A model generated the notes under the pieces. It saw nothing but the letters and a program-made list of their open reading frames with translations. It was not told where the DNA came from and did no database searches. A stretch of DNA of 64,000 nucleotides from Cohnella pontilimi (lineage in GTDB: Bacteria; Bacillota; Bacilli; Paenibacillales; Paenibacillaceae): contig NZ_SUPK01000005.1 in assembly GCF_005049045.1 (NCBI RefSeq), forward strand, positions 248,001 through 312,000, in the 5' to 3' direction. Each line of letters starts with the position of its first letter. Positions within the stretch are counted from its first letter, which is position 1. The position numbers and the translations under genes were made by a program. Positions 34,773 through 44,569 of this stretch are shown one piece after another.

Positions 34773-37700
34773 ATGCCGCGCTTACGTACACTTTCTATAG
34801 CTTTCATTGCTGCCATTCTTCTTCTGCAAACTTGGACATTCTCTTACGGGCCGACGGTACAAGCTGCAACTGGCGGCCCTGTTGTTGTTTCCACATACCC
34901 GAATGATAATGACGTGACCGTTCCGGCTAATGTCAACAAATTGATGATCACCTTCGATGAGAATATCTCAAAAACCGGAAATTCCGGGAGTTCGGCCGCC
35001 GTAACCATTCGTCGGGTAGCGGACAACTCTTTGGTGGAGTCGTTTTCCGCATATAACAGCTCGAGACTGTCCTTTAGCGGGAAAACGGTGACCATCAGTC
35101 CGGTATCGACATTAGTGGCCAATGATTACTATGTTCTGATCGATTACGGCGCGTTTACTTCCTCCAGCGGTATTTTTTCCGGTATTGGAAACGCGACAAC
35201 ATGGAACTTTACAACTGTGGGCGTGGACTCAATCGCACCAGTTTTGTCAACAAAAGACCCGGCCCCAAGTGCCACCAACGTGCTCACGACTACACCGCTC
35301 ACCCTCAATTTCAGCGAGAGAGTGACCGCCGCTTCCGGTTACATCCATGTTTTCAACAGCGTCACTAGAATCGAAGAACAGACGGTATCCGTATTGTCCT
35401 CATCTGTACAAGGTTCAGGCACTACCGCCATTACAGTGACTCTTCCGTCCAAGCTGAATTCCAACACCAATTACAATGTCAATATTGATAACGGGGCTTT
35501 TGTCGATATGGCCGGCAACAAATATGCAGGTCTCTCCGACACCTCGTGGAGTTTCATAACCAAAGCTTCTTCCATCACCGCGCCGACGCTTACACCGTCC
35601 AACGGTTCGATCAACGTCAATTACAGTGCACCTGTTTTAAACATGCAATTTGCAGTACCTGTGAGCAGCGGAACCGGAAAGATCTACGTGAAGCGCTTAT
35701 CCGACAACTATACTGCACAAACGATCGACGTCACGACTACCTGTGCTTCGCCGGGGAGCACTAGTTGTGTGGACATTCCTGCCAGTGGAGCTTATCAATC
35801 GGTGGACATCCGCCTGCCTTCACTAGCGGCCAACACCGATTACTATGTATTGATCGACACTGGTGCCCTGAAGTCCGCCACCGACGAATATGACGGGATA
35901 CGCGGAGTGTCCACTTGGGGGTTCACGACAAATGGCGGAAGCAATCCGACGGTGGTATCGTTCTCTCCGGTAGGCAGCCAGCTGGCTCCAAGTGGCAAAC
36001 TGCAGATCAAATTCAACCAGCCGGTCTACCCCGACAGCGGCACGATTACGATTCGGAACGCGAATGGCTCTCTTTTTTGCAACATCCCTGTGACCTCCTC
36101 CAACGTAGTGGGCGGGGGGACGGATACGATCAGCATCACCCCATGCTCAGCTTTGGTCAATAACAGCTCTTACTATGTTCTGATTAGCAGCACGGCTTTT
36201 CGCAATGCTTCGAATCTGTACTATGCCGGTATTACAAGCTCAAGCACTTGGTATTTCATCAACACGAACGATCAGACGCCACCCGACATCGTGTCGATGA
36301 CTCCGGCTAACGGCTCTACCGGCGTGAAATCGACAAACGCTGTTTTAAGCGCGGTATTCAGTGAACCCATTTTGGCGGATACCATGGCTTACGCTACGCT
36401 GTATCCGAAAACAACGCCGCCGTCGCCGGGAATCTCGTTAAGCTTGTCCAACGACCCGTCCGACAACAAAAAGATCATCTTCACACCGGTGTCCGTTACG
36501 AATCTGTCCCCGAATACCCAATACATTGTCAATATTCCATCTGGAGCAATCAAAGATTTGGGGGGGAATCCGTTTCAGGGGATTTTGAACGATTATCGCT
36601 GGACGTTCACGACGCTAGCCAGCTCTAATGCGATCCCTCTTTATGTGTCGGGGGTGGTCAACAGCAACAATACCATTACGCTCAACTACGATCAGGAACT
36701 GGACCCGGATTATGTCCCGCACCCAGCCAACTATTATGTAACGGTTAACGGTGTGCCTCGACTGGTGAGTTCCGTACAGGTTTCCGGTAATCAAGTGACC
36801 TTAACGATGACGACGGGAACGCTCATCGGGCAAACGGTGAAAGTTTCGTACACAAGCGGTATGCTGCGCAATCTCAACGGCAAAGTGGCATCAGATTTGG
36901 CTGGCAAGGACATCGCCGTTTCCAATGATACAGCCGCTCCTATATTAACGTCGGCAACTGCGCTTGGAAGCAAGGTAAGCCTGATCTACAACGAAACGCT
37001 GAAGTCGTCCCCATTGCCGTCGCCTGCGAGTTTTTACGTGACCGTCGGCGGCTATGCATCCGCCGTATCCTACGTAACGATATCCGGCGGAGTCGTGGAA
37101 CTCACACTCTCGCAGCCGATTACCAGCGGCGTAGCAGTGTCAGTTTCCTACGTGCCAAGCGCCCCAGCTATTGCGGATTTAGCCGGAAATGCTGCGGCGG
37201 GCTTTAATAGTTATCAGATTTCAACTGCGGGCGGCACGACAAGGTTGAGTACGGCTTCGGTACAAGGTTCCGTCGTTACCCTGACCTTTTCGAATCCGCT
37301 AAACGGCTCATCTACTCCTTCCGTGTCCCAGTTTTATGTGAAGGCGGGATCGAGTTACATCAGCGCATCATCCGTGACGGTTAACGGCAGCGTGGTGCTC
37401 GTGTCGCTAGCTTCTCCGGTAACCTCCGGACAGACCGCTTCTGTCACGTATATGACCGGCGGCACACCGCTCAAAGACACCGCAGGGCAACCCATCGCCG
37501 CATTTTCGGACTATCCGCTCGGCAACGGCTCGACAAGCGCTCTTCCGGCTTTCCTGGAGACGGATCCCGAAGGCGGACTTCGGCTCAACAGTCAGGGCGT
37601 CAGCACAAGCTACGGCCAGAGCGCCGGCGGAAGCTACGTGAATACGTACACGGTTGACGCGGACAAGCTGATCACCGGATATACGCAACTGACAACAATG

Positions 37701-38825
37701 GGAGCTGTAGGCGGGTACAGGACGATCTCGGTCTCGATCCCCTCTACGGAAACGGCAGGGGTGGTCAATATCCCGGTACGCTCGTTGGTTGATGGGCAAT
37801 CCCGGGTTTATGACGGAGCGTTCCGGCTGAATTACGGAGATTACAAGTTTGTCTTTCCGCTCTCGGCGGTGAACCTCATTCAGGAAGTGTCACAGCTCGG
37901 GGGCAGCGTCTCTACCGCTTCTCTACAGCTCAGCATAGAGAAGGCGAACAGCTCGTCCAATCTGACATCGGCCATTAATGGACGCGGACTCATGCTGTTG
38001 GCATCGCCGGTAGATTTCACCGCCACGCTGATTTCCGGAAACCAGCGAAAAGAACTGAAAGACTACAACGTGTACGTAAAGCGTGCATTTGTCATTTCGG
38101 ACAGCTTAGCGCCTAATCCGAAAGAGATCTCGGTCGTTCGGTATGACGACCAGACCCGCGATATCGCTTACGTTCCGACGAGCACGCAATCGGCCAACGG
38201 GAAAATCACCGTATGGTTCAAACGCAAAGGCAACAGCGTATACGCGGTCGTGCGTAAACCACAGGCCGGCTACACCGACACGGCGAATCACTGGGCATCG
38301 AGCCACATATCGCTGCTGGCTTCGAAATTTATCGTGGACGGAACGACGCCGTTCTCTTATTCGCCGAATCAAAATATTACACGTGCCGATTTTGCCAAGT
38401 TTATCGTAAAAGGTTTGGGGTTGTCTGGAGACACCGGAGCGGCGGCCAAGTTCCGTGATGTCAGCTTGACCGGCGCGGCGGCTCCTTACATTGGAGCGGC
38501 CAGCAAGGTGGGCATTGTATCCGGCGGCACCGATGGGAAGTTCCGTCCGGACTCCTACATCACGAGGGAAGACATGGCGACCATGATGCTGAAGGCGATG
38601 CAAGTTGCCGGTGTGCAGGGTTCAACCTCAACCGCCTCTCTGTCGCGGTTCGGTGACCGCAGCAAGATTAGCTCATACGCGCTCGCACCGGTTGCAGCCT
38701 GCGTGAACGCCGGTATTATCAGTGGGGTTACGACGACGAAGTTCGCTCCGAAAGAGAACGCCACGCGTGCGCAGGCGGCAGCCATGTTGGTCGGACTGCT
38801 GCGGCATGTGGAATTTTTGCCGTAA
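34773..38825 (+). CDS. Large SLH-domain protein with Big_5 and SwmB-like modules
   Basis: A secreted 1350-residue surface protein. After a signal peptide (1-32, cut near VQAA) come five Big_5/SbsA-type Ig modules, each ending in a TWxFxT-like strand (NATTWNFTT, DTSWSFIT, VSTWGFTT, SSTWYFI, DYRWTFTT). Three SwmB-like modules follow (from about residue 620, 725 and 820), then a linker domain of about 240 residues, and three SLH domains from about residue 1164. The SLH motifs are TRAD, TRED and TRAQ, closer to TRAE than in the 22.3-kb protein. GGGGGAA lies before the ATG. It is probably a wall-bound S-layer-associated protein; there is no obvious enzymatic domain. Confidence 0.9.
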   Translation: MPRLRTLSIAFIAAILLLQTWTFSYGPTVQAATGGPVVVSTYPNDNDVTVPANVNKLMITFDENISKTGNSGSSAAVTIRRVADNSLVESFSAYNSSRLSFSGKTVTISPVSTLVANDYYVLIDYGAFTSSSGIFSGIGNATTWNFTTVGVDSIAPVLSTKDPAPSATNVLTTTPLTLNFSERVTAASGYIHVFNSVTRIEEQTVSVLSSSVQGSGTTAITVTLPSKLNSNTNYNVNIDNGAFVDMAGNKYAGLSDTSWSFITKASSITAPTLTPSNGSINVNYSAPVLNMQFAVPVSSGTGKIYVKRLSDNYTAQTIDVTTTCASPGSTSCVDIPASGAYQSVDIRLPSLAANTDYYVLIDTGALKSATDEYDGIRGVSTWGFTTNGGSNPTVVSFSPVGSQLAPSGKLQIKFNQPVYPDSGTITIRNANGSLFCNIPVTSSNVVGGGTDTISITPCSALVNNSSYYVLISSTAFRNASNLYYAGITSSSTWYFINTNDQTPPDIVSMTPANGSTGVKSTNAVLSAVFSEPILADTMAYATLYPKTTPPSPGISLSLSNDPSDNKKIIFTPVSVTNLSPNTQYIVNIPSGAIKDLGGNPFQGILNDYRWTFTTLASSNAIPLYVSGVVNSNNTITLNYDQELDPDYVPHPANYYVTVNGVPRLVSSVQVSGNQVTLTMTTGTLIGQTVKVSYTSGMLRNLNGKVASDLAGKDIAVSNDTAAPILTSATALGSKVSLIYNETLKSSPLPSPASFYVTVGGYASAVSYVTISGGVVELTLSQPITSGVAVSVSYVPSAPAIADLAGNAAAGFNSYQISTAGGTTRLSTASVQGSVVTLTFSNPLNGSSTPSVSQFYVKAGSSYISASSVTVNGSVVLVSLASPVTSGQTASVTYMTGGTPLKDTAGQPIAAFSDYPLGNGSTSALPAFLETDPEGGLRLNSQGVSTSYGQSAGGSYVNTYTVDADKLITGYTQLTTMGAVGGYRTISVSIPSTETAGVVNIPVRSLVDGQSRVYDGAFRLNYGDYKFVFPLSAVNLIQEVSQLGGSVSTASLQLSIEKANSSSNLTSAINGRGLMLLASPVDFTATLISGNQRKELKDYNVYVKRAFVISDSLAPNPKEISVVRYDDQTRDIAYVPTSTQSANGKITVWFKRKGNSVYAVVRKPQAGYTDTANHWASSHISLLASKFIVDGTTPFSYSPNQNITRADFAKFIVKGLGLSGDTGAAAKFRDVSLTGAAAPYIGAASKVGIVSGGTDGKFRPDSYITREDMATMMLKAMQVAGVQGSTSTASLSRFGDRSKISSYALAPVAACVNAGIISGVTTTKFAPKENATRAQAAAMLVGLLRHVEFLP

Positions 38826-38899
38826 ACGCCGATTCGAGGTTATGCTAGAATAGTAAAGACTTCGCGTCATGATGACTATTGCTCGTAGGAGGCACACCT

Positions 38900-40264
38900 T
38901 TGAAATCGGCTCTAAAGAACAAATGGCTGTTATTCATCCTTGCGTTGGGCACGGCCATTCGTCTGCTTTGGATTTCTTATGTCAATACGCAGCCTGTGTT
39001 CGATTTTAAGCACTATCACGATCTGGCCATGTCGCTCCTGAACACCGGACACTATTGGATGCCTGAGGGTTTAGATTACATCAAGCAGGACACCGAGTAC
39101 GTAAAACAAGGCGTGCATTATGCCACCGCGTTTCGCCCGCCGGGTTATCCGCTGGTGCTGGCCGCGCTTTACTTCGTCTGGCCCAACATCTTGGCAGCCA
39201 AGCTAGCGAATGTCGTTTTCAGCATCGTCTGGATGTTCTGTATGTATTTACTCACCAAAAAGTATATGGGGGAACGACCGGCGCTGTGGGCAGCTTTTCT
39301 CACAGCGGTTTTCCCGATGGCCGTCGCTTATACGGGCGTGGTGGGGACGGAGATTTTATCGGTCGCTTTGCTGTTCTTGATTCTTTGCCTGATTACGTAC
39401 AGGGTTGGAGGCAGGGTGGCAGGGCCGCTGTTGATCGGATTTCTGATCGGATTTTTAAGCTTAGTGAAACCGTATTTTGCGGTGTTTCCGGTTTTCTATG
39501 CCGTGATTTTCTGGTGGCAGCAACGGGAATCGGCCAAAGAAAATAAGCCGTCTCTCCGGGAAACCGTTCGCCGTCTCGTCATTCCTTTTGTCAGCCTGGT
39601 TTTAATGATGGCCGTTACGTTGTCGCCTTGGACGATTCGCAACTATATGGCTTTCGACCGCTTGATTCCGATCTCGACCAACGGGAATTTCGTTCTCTAC
39701 ATCAATAACAACGATGCCAACAACGGCAAGTATATGGACGCGATGGACGTTCCGAATTCGATTTTCAAAACGGACCGCATTGTGGACAAGACAGGTACCT
39801 ACAATGAAGCCGTAGCGATGAAGGCGGCGAAATCGGAAGCGACCCATTGGATCCTCCGTCATCCTGGGCCGTTCCTGCTGCTCGGGGCGGACAGGCTGTC
39901 TCTCAGTTTCTTCAACGCCGGCCTTGAGATCAAAGACTGGGCGCTCGTTCCGGCGGAAATCCGCTTCGCCAAATGGCTGAAGGAACCGCTCTCGCAAGGC
40001 TCCAGGGCGGCGTCGTTAGTGGTGGCCGGTGGCGGAATGTTCTACTTGCTGCTCATGCTCTACCATTTTGTGCGTCGACCGGCGCGTCTGAATACGCTGC
40101 ACAAGATTAATCTTGCGATGATCTTGTTCCTGCTCCTCGTCATCTTCGCATCTGAAGGGCAGCCGCGTTACTTGTTCCCGATCTATCCTTTCTTTATCAT
40201 CGGGCTGTGCTGGCTGGGTTCTCTGGTGCGGGACAATATTCGCTCGGACAGCGCAGTGGAATAA
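38900..40264 (+). CDS. GT-C membrane glycosyltransferase (GT39/ArnT-like)
   Basis: A polytopic protein of 454 residues with about ten membrane helices and a soluble segment at about 250-320. The first outer loop has the acidic pattern of GT-C enzymes (NTQPVFDFKHYHDLAMSLLN), followed by FRPPGYPLVLAALYF. These enzymes use polyprenyl-phosphate sugars. The start is TTG at 38900, seven bases after AGGAGG. It lies 75 bases after a large SLH gene, so transfer of sugar to S-layer or other surface proteins is a reasonable inference, but the acceptor is unknown. Confidence 0.8.
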   Translation: MKSALKNKWLLFILALGTAIRLLWISYVNTQPVFDFKHYHDLAMSLLNTGHYWMPEGLDYIKQDTEYVKQGVHYATAFRPPGYPLVLAALYFVWPNILAAKLANVVFSIVWMFCMYLLTKKYMGERPALWAAFLTAVFPMAVAYTGVVGTEILSVALLFLILCLITYRVGGRVAGPLLIGFLIGFLSLVKPYFAVFPVFYAVIFWWQQRESAKENKPSLRETVRRLVIPFVSLVLMMAVTLSPWTIRNYMAFDRLIPISTNGNFVLYINNNDANNGKYMDAMDVPNSIFKTDRIVDKTGTYNEAVAMKAAKSEATHWILRHPGPFLLLGADRLSLSFFNAGLEIKDWALVPAEIRFAKWLKEPLSQGSRAASLVVAGGGMFYLLLMLYHFVRRPARLNTLHKINLAMILFLLLVIFASEGQPRYLFPIYPFFIIGLCWLGSLVRDNIRSDSAVE

Positions 40265-40338
40265 TATGCTACTGCCGTCGACTGGATGCGATCAACCGAG
40301 GCGGATTTGGTTTCGTTATCAAGAAGTAATGCGGAAGC

Positions 40339-40372
40339 CCGCTCATCCGATACGGATGGGCGGTTTTTTTTT
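40339..40372 (+). terminator. Terminator after the glycosyltransferase
   Basis: CCGCTCATCC and GGATGGGCGG (one U-G pair) with a five-base loop, then nine T. Confidence 0.92.
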
Positions 40373-40401
40373 GAACCACACCCGTCGTCGAGTAAGGGCC
40401 T

Positions 40402-40566
40402 AAATACAGTTATTTTTCGGATTTCAAGGCCAGTTTCGCGGAATAACAACCAAAATACAGTTATTTTTTCTTGATCGGCTTAGTTTCGTGAAGAGACGTT
40501 AGAATTAACTGTATTTCGGATGTTATAAGGGGATTAGGCGGCTTAACGGTTGAAAATAACTGTACT
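40402..40566. repeat. Phased AAATACAGTTATT repeats, two direct and two inverted
   Basis: AAATACAGTTATTTTT occurs at 40402 and 40453 (51 apart). The complementary form occurs as AACTGTATTT at 40507 and AACTGTACTT at 40557 (50 apart). Together they fill the convergent gap between the glycosyltransferase and the minus-strand lipoprotein gene. The core is unrelated to the 4-6 kb repeats, but the spacing is nearly the same. Confidence 0.75.
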
Positions 40567-40607
40567 TTGGCGGTTAACGGAATATTGGGCGGCGATAGCA
40601 AGTCCGA

Positions 40608-40643
40608 GCAAAACAAATCCCCGGTCATATAAATGACCGGGGG
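40608..40643 (-). terminator. Terminator of the lipoprotein gene
   Basis: On the minus strand CCCCGGTCA and TGACCGGGG close a short loop and are followed by ATTTGTTTTG, just past the stop of the lipoprotein gene. Confidence 0.75.
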
Positions 40644-40660
40644 TTCGCGTTGAGCCGAAA

Positions 40661-41089
40661 TTACCACGTAATAACTTTCGTCACGACCAATTGCGTCTTG
40701 TCGCTGTTTTCGATCGGCTGTTCAACGTACTCTAACGTTACCAAGTCGCCAGGCTTGAGGCCTTCCAGCTGCTTGTCCATTCCGTCTCCCAACTGTAAGC
40801 TCTTGGACTCACCGCTTACTTTGATTTCGACGGTATGAGGATCAGCCAGACCTACGAACGCTCCGGTCATTTGGGACAAGTTCGCTACCTCTTCGGCGGA
40901 AGCACTGCTTTCCGCGCTTTGAGTCGCAGAAGCCGACGGAGTGCTGGACGCAGCAGGCGTGCTGGATGCACTGTTGGACGCAGATGGAGCAGAAGCCGCA
41001 GAATCATTGTTCGATTTGCCGCAAGCAGAAAGGCCGACTGCAAGCATGACCACGCTAAGGGTAATTGCCAATCTTTTTGTTTTGTTCAT
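40661..41089 (-). CDS. Small lipoprotein of unknown function
   Basis: A 142-residue membrane-anchored lipoprotein. A type II signal peptide (NKTKRLAITLSVVMLAVGLS) ends in the lipobox LSAC with C23. It is followed by a Ser/Ala/Thr-rich linker of about 45 residues and a small beta domain of about 75 residues (TGAFVGLADPHTVEIKVSGE, GLKPGDLVTLEYVEQ). The ATG at 41089 has GGAGGTG six bases upstream; an in-frame ATG at 41104 is upstream of that site. I do not recognise the C-terminal domain. Convergent with the glycosyltransferase gene. Confidence 0.82.
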   Translation of the reverse strand: MNKTKRLAITLSVVMLAVGLSACGKSNNDSAASAPSASNSASSTPAASSTPSASATQSAESSASAEEVANLSQMTGAFVGLADPHTVEIKVSGESKSLQLGDGMDKQLEGLKPGDLVTLEYVEQPIENSDKTQLVVTKVITW

Positions 41090-41114
41090 GATGAACACCT
41101 CCAAGGGTATAACG

Positions 41115-41130
41115 AAACTCTAGAGAGTTT
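41115..41130 (-). promoter_or_regulatory. Inverted repeat upstream of the lipoprotein gene
   Basis: AAACTCT-AG-AGAGTTT, a perfect 7+2+7 dyad 26-41 bases before the start codon. It could be an operator or a leader hairpin. Confidence 0.35.
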
Positions 41131-41310
41131 TGTTTCGTTGGTATAAAACTGACCAGTCATTCCGTTATTTTTATAACATAATCGCTTTGGCCCGACAAGA
41201 TGATTTAAATAAACTTAATGTAATTTATTTTCCAGTATTGGTAGACTCGATCAAGCTTTTTTCTTTGGGGCAGAAAGAATTAAGGACGCTAAAGTTTCTC
41301 CGCGCAATCG

Positions 41311-41490
41311 AGGTGCCAAAGTGCACTCCAATCCCCTGATGATGATCATTTTTGTCCATTCAGGTGCCAATCTGCACTACAATCCCGCTCAAAACCGCAT
41401 CTTCCCGCCGATTCACGGTTTTCGGTTGCCTTCTGGCACCTCATCTTCATTTTTCTTCTCTAAAATGTCTTTTGGGGTGCACTTTAGAAC
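41311..41490. repeat. Phased AGGTGCCAAAGTGCACT repeats
   Basis: AGGTGCCAAAGTGCACTCCA at 41311 and AGGTGCCAATCTGCACTACA at 41362 are 51 apart. Partial inverted copies follow (GGCACCTC near 41436, GGGGTGCACTTTAG near 41475). It occupies the gap of about 585 bases between the divergent lipoprotein and glycosidase genes; nothing else was recognised there. Confidence 0.65.
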
Positions 41491-41674
41491 TTCAGCGTTG
41501 AGAAATCCGGTATTTTCGTGTCTACTCTCTTAAAATTTCTTTTTCGAATCCAAAGAACCGATTTGATTCTCTTATCGGATGTAACTTTTCGCCTTCCTAT
41601 GAGTCTATTAAACTAGAGCGAATGAGCCTCCCGGCTCTCTTGTTCAAATTCAACCAGAATTCATAGGAGATTTC

Positions 41675-44407
41675 ATGCGTAAAAAATTGCACCCCATGAA
41701 GCGCCGTCCGACAGTGGACGCCGCACATTCCGCCGCAACGACGAACCAAGCCCATAAAAAAGCTCCGAAAATCGTACTTCCGATCATCGCAGGCATGCTC
41801 GTATTTTCCGTTCCTTTTCAATCGCCGGTGTTGCTCATGCCTTCCGCTCACGCGGCAACGGTTGTTTCTTATCAGCTGCTGAAACAGAGCGAGATGCCGG
41901 TCACCTCCGGCGTCCGCCAGATCGATTACAAGTGGGTAGCTTCGGACAGCTCGCCGACCGAAATGATTCACGTCCTAAAGATTGACTTGACCGACCCCTA
42001 TGTCGAACTGAACGCAATGGGCGGCAAAGGCGGCAGCGTCACCGCCGGTCAGTCCGTCACCGGCATGACGAAAGAAACGAAAGCCGTTGCCGGCGTCAAC
42101 GGCGACGTGTTCGGCACCGCGAACGAAGGAGCGCCGATCGGCGCGCAGATCAAAGACGGCGAGCTGCAGGTCAGCACGTCCCAGTTGAACGGCATGTACG
42201 CTTTCGCCATCACGAACGACCGTAAGCCGATGATCGACAATTTCACATTCTCGGGCACGGTTACCGCGGAGAGCGGGAATACCTTCGCGCTGGCGGGCAT
42301 CAACAAATCACTCTACTGGGCGGAACCGGGCAAAACGAACAGCCACGTCAATGCCCTCTACATGTACACAAACGAGTGGACGGCGCCCCAGCGGCCTGCG
42401 GGCACCGGTACGACGCCGACCGAAGCGCTCGTCGTGGACGGGGTCGTGACGGAAGTCGTTCCCGGTCAGGAAATCACGACGCCTGTCCCACCGAACGGTT
42501 ACATACTTCGTGGACACGGCACGGCGGCCAAATTCATTACGGATAACCTCTATCCCGGCGTTCACGTGAGTTCCGAATACAACCTGAAATCACAGACGAC
42601 CGGCCAAACATTCGATCCTTCTTTCTTCAAAATGATGGTCAGCGGACATACGATTCTGGTCGACCAAGGGAAAGCCGCGGCATTCTCACGTGATATTGCC
42701 GGGGTCAGCGGAGCGTCTTCTCGGGCGCGTACCGCCGTCGGTTACTCGCAGGACGGAAACACGGCGTACTTGGTGACCGTGGAGGAGAACGGCGGACGCA
42801 ACGGTGTCCCATTGAAAGAGCTTCAGGATATCATGGTGCGCATCGGCGCCTGGAAAGCGGTCAATATGGACGGCGGCGGCTCGACGACCATGGTGGCGCG
42901 TCCGCTTGGCGAGTTCAACGTCGCGCTCGCTCATCCGACCTCTGCCGGCACGTATCAACGTCCGGTGGCCAACGGGATCGGCGTATATACGACGGCACCG
43001 CAAGGCGAGTTGAAGGGCATTGTCGCCAGCGGCCCGAAAACCGTCTTTATGGGACAGGAAACGAGATTTTCGTTGAAAGCTTACGATTCGTACTACAATC
43101 CGATCGACCCGAAAGGCCTGAATCCGGTGTGGAATATTAATCCGGAAGTCGGTTACTTCAAAGACGGTCTGCTGATCGCGAACAAACCCGGTAAAACGAC
43201 CGTCAAAGTCACGGCCGGAAGCACTTCTTCCTCCATCGGTGTCGAAGTGCTCGGAGAAGCGGCCATCGATCGGCTGACCGTGCAGCCGAGCAGCATGGTG
43301 CTCCGCGCCGGGGCGGTCATTAACGTGCCGGTGAAAGCGCGGCTGAAGGATGGCAGCGAAACCGCGGTTGCTCCTACGGCGATCAAATGGGAATTCAAAG
43401 GGTTCAAAGGCAAAGTCTCAAACGGCCAGTTGACGATCGAAAGCGTGGAAAACAACGCGGCGGTTGGATACGCGATCGCGCGTTATGACGGCTTCGGTAC
43501 GGCCGTGGTCCTGACGCCGGGCAGCGAGAAATCGTTCGAAACGTTCGAAAATGTCACGTACCCGCTGGAATTCAAAGGTCTTCCTGCAGAATTGGCCGGT
43601 TCCGCTTCGGTCGTCTCGGGCTTGCCCGGACGTGAATCCTCCAACGCACTGTCGTTGAAATACGATTTCACGAACGGCACGGGCAGCCGGTTCGCTTACG
43701 CGGTGATGAACGCAGCGGGCGGAGGCGTCCCGGTTGAAGGCAGTCCAAGCGCGTTGACGTTGGATGTGATGGGCGACTCCAGCTTGAACTATCTACGGGC
43801 GGAGTTCGTCGGCGCAGACGGAAAGGCGGTCATGGTCGACGTTTCACGGATCATAGACTGGTCCGGCTGGAAAACGATTCGCGTGGATCTGGCTGCCGCA
43901 GGGGTTAAAGGCCCGGCTAAGCTGACCAAACTGTATGTCGTCAATCTGGCGGAAGGACAGGACGAACGAGCGCTGCAAGGCGAGGTTGCGTTCGACAACC
44001 TAACGCTTCAATATCCTCCGAGTCCGGTCACCACGACGAATCCCACGATCGTGATGAAGCTCGGAAGCGCCAAGGCGACGGTGAACGGCAAATCGGTGAC
44101 GCTGCCGGCTCCGGTGTTTTCGATCAATGGGAACAGCTATTTGCCGCTGAAATTTGTGGCAGAAGCCATGGGCGCGGACGTGGGCTGGGAAGCCTCGACC
44201 AAGCGGGTTACCGTGCTGCGCGGCAGCAAGATGATAGATTTGTGGATCGGAAAGTCTGAACTGGCGGCGGACGGTGTCCGTCAGAAGATCAACGCGGAGC
44301 CGGTCATCCGGAACAGCAGGACGTACGTGCCGCTGCGCATCGTCTCCGAGCAGCTGGGCCAAAAGGTCACCTGGGACGAGAAGACCAGAACCATTACAAT
44401 TCGTTAA
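41675..44407 (+). CDS. Phosphodiester glycosidase-type exported protein with copper amine oxidase N-like domain
   Basis: A 910-residue exported protein. A basic N-terminus of about 30 residues precedes a membrane or signal segment (IVLPIIAGMLVFSVPFQSPV, cut near AHAA). The NAGPA/phosphodiester glycosidase domain (PF09992) spans about 85-440, with AVAGVNGDVFGTANEGAPIG, SSRARTAVGYSQDGNTAYLV and AVNMDGGGSTTMVA. Two beta-sandwich regions follow, and the last 110 residues form a copper amine oxidase N-like domain (SYLPLKFVAEAMGADVGWEA, RTYVPLRIVSEQLGQKVTWD). Such proteins trim sugar-phosphodiester links in surface polymers; the substrate here is not known, though wall polymer is plausible. AGGAGA precedes the ATG. 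Confidence 0.88.
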   Translation: MRKKLHPMKRRPTVDAAHSAATTNQAHKKAPKIVLPIIAGMLVFSVPFQSPVLLMPSAHAATVVSYQLLKQSEMPVTSGVRQIDYKWVASDSSPTEMIHVLKIDLTDPYVELNAMGGKGGSVTAGQSVTGMTKETKAVAGVNGDVFGTANEGAPIGAQIKDGELQVSTSQLNGMYAFAITNDRKPMIDNFTFSGTVTAESGNTFALAGINKSLYWAEPGKTNSHVNALYMYTNEWTAPQRPAGTGTTPTEALVVDGVVTEVVPGQEITTPVPPNGYILRGHGTAAKFITDNLYPGVHVSSEYNLKSQTTGQTFDPSFFKMMVSGHTILVDQGKAAAFSRDIAGVSGASSRARTAVGYSQDGNTAYLVTVEENGGRNGVPLKELQDIMVRIGAWKAVNMDGGGSTTMVARPLGEFNVALAHPTSAGTYQRPVANGIGVYTTAPQGELKGIVASGPKTVFMGQETRFSLKAYDSYYNPIDPKGLNPVWNINPEVGYFKDGLLIANKPGKTTVKVTAGSTSSSIGVEVLGEAAIDRLTVQPSSMVLRAGAVINVPVKARLKDGSETAVAPTAIKWEFKGFKGKVSNGQLTIESVENNAAVGYAIARYDGFGTAVVLTPGSEKSFETFENVTYPLEFKGLPAELAGSASVVSGLPGRESSNALSLKYDFTNGTGSRFAYAVMNAAGGGVPVEGSPSALTLDVMGDSSLNYLRAEFVGADGKAVMVDVSRIIDWSGWKTIRVDLAAAGVKGPAKLTKLYVVNLAEGQDERALQGEVAFDNLTLQYPPSPVTTTNPTIVMKLGSAKATVNGKSVTLPAPVFSINGNSYLPLKFVAEAMGADVGWEASTKRVTVLRGSKMIDLWIGKSELAADGVRQKINAEPVIRNSRTYVPLRIVSEQLGQKVTWDEKTRTITIR

Positions 44408-44569
44408 TCTTTATACCAAAAGTCCTTCCTTAGTTTCGGTTGGAATGAGAAATATGATATGATGGAAATAAGCCCCGCCTCCTTCTAATGTCCCGGTTTT
44501 TCGGCATTTCAAGGATGCTTCACAGGTTGATAGTTTCTCTGCCTTGGAGGGCGTAAGGGAGTCGAGACA

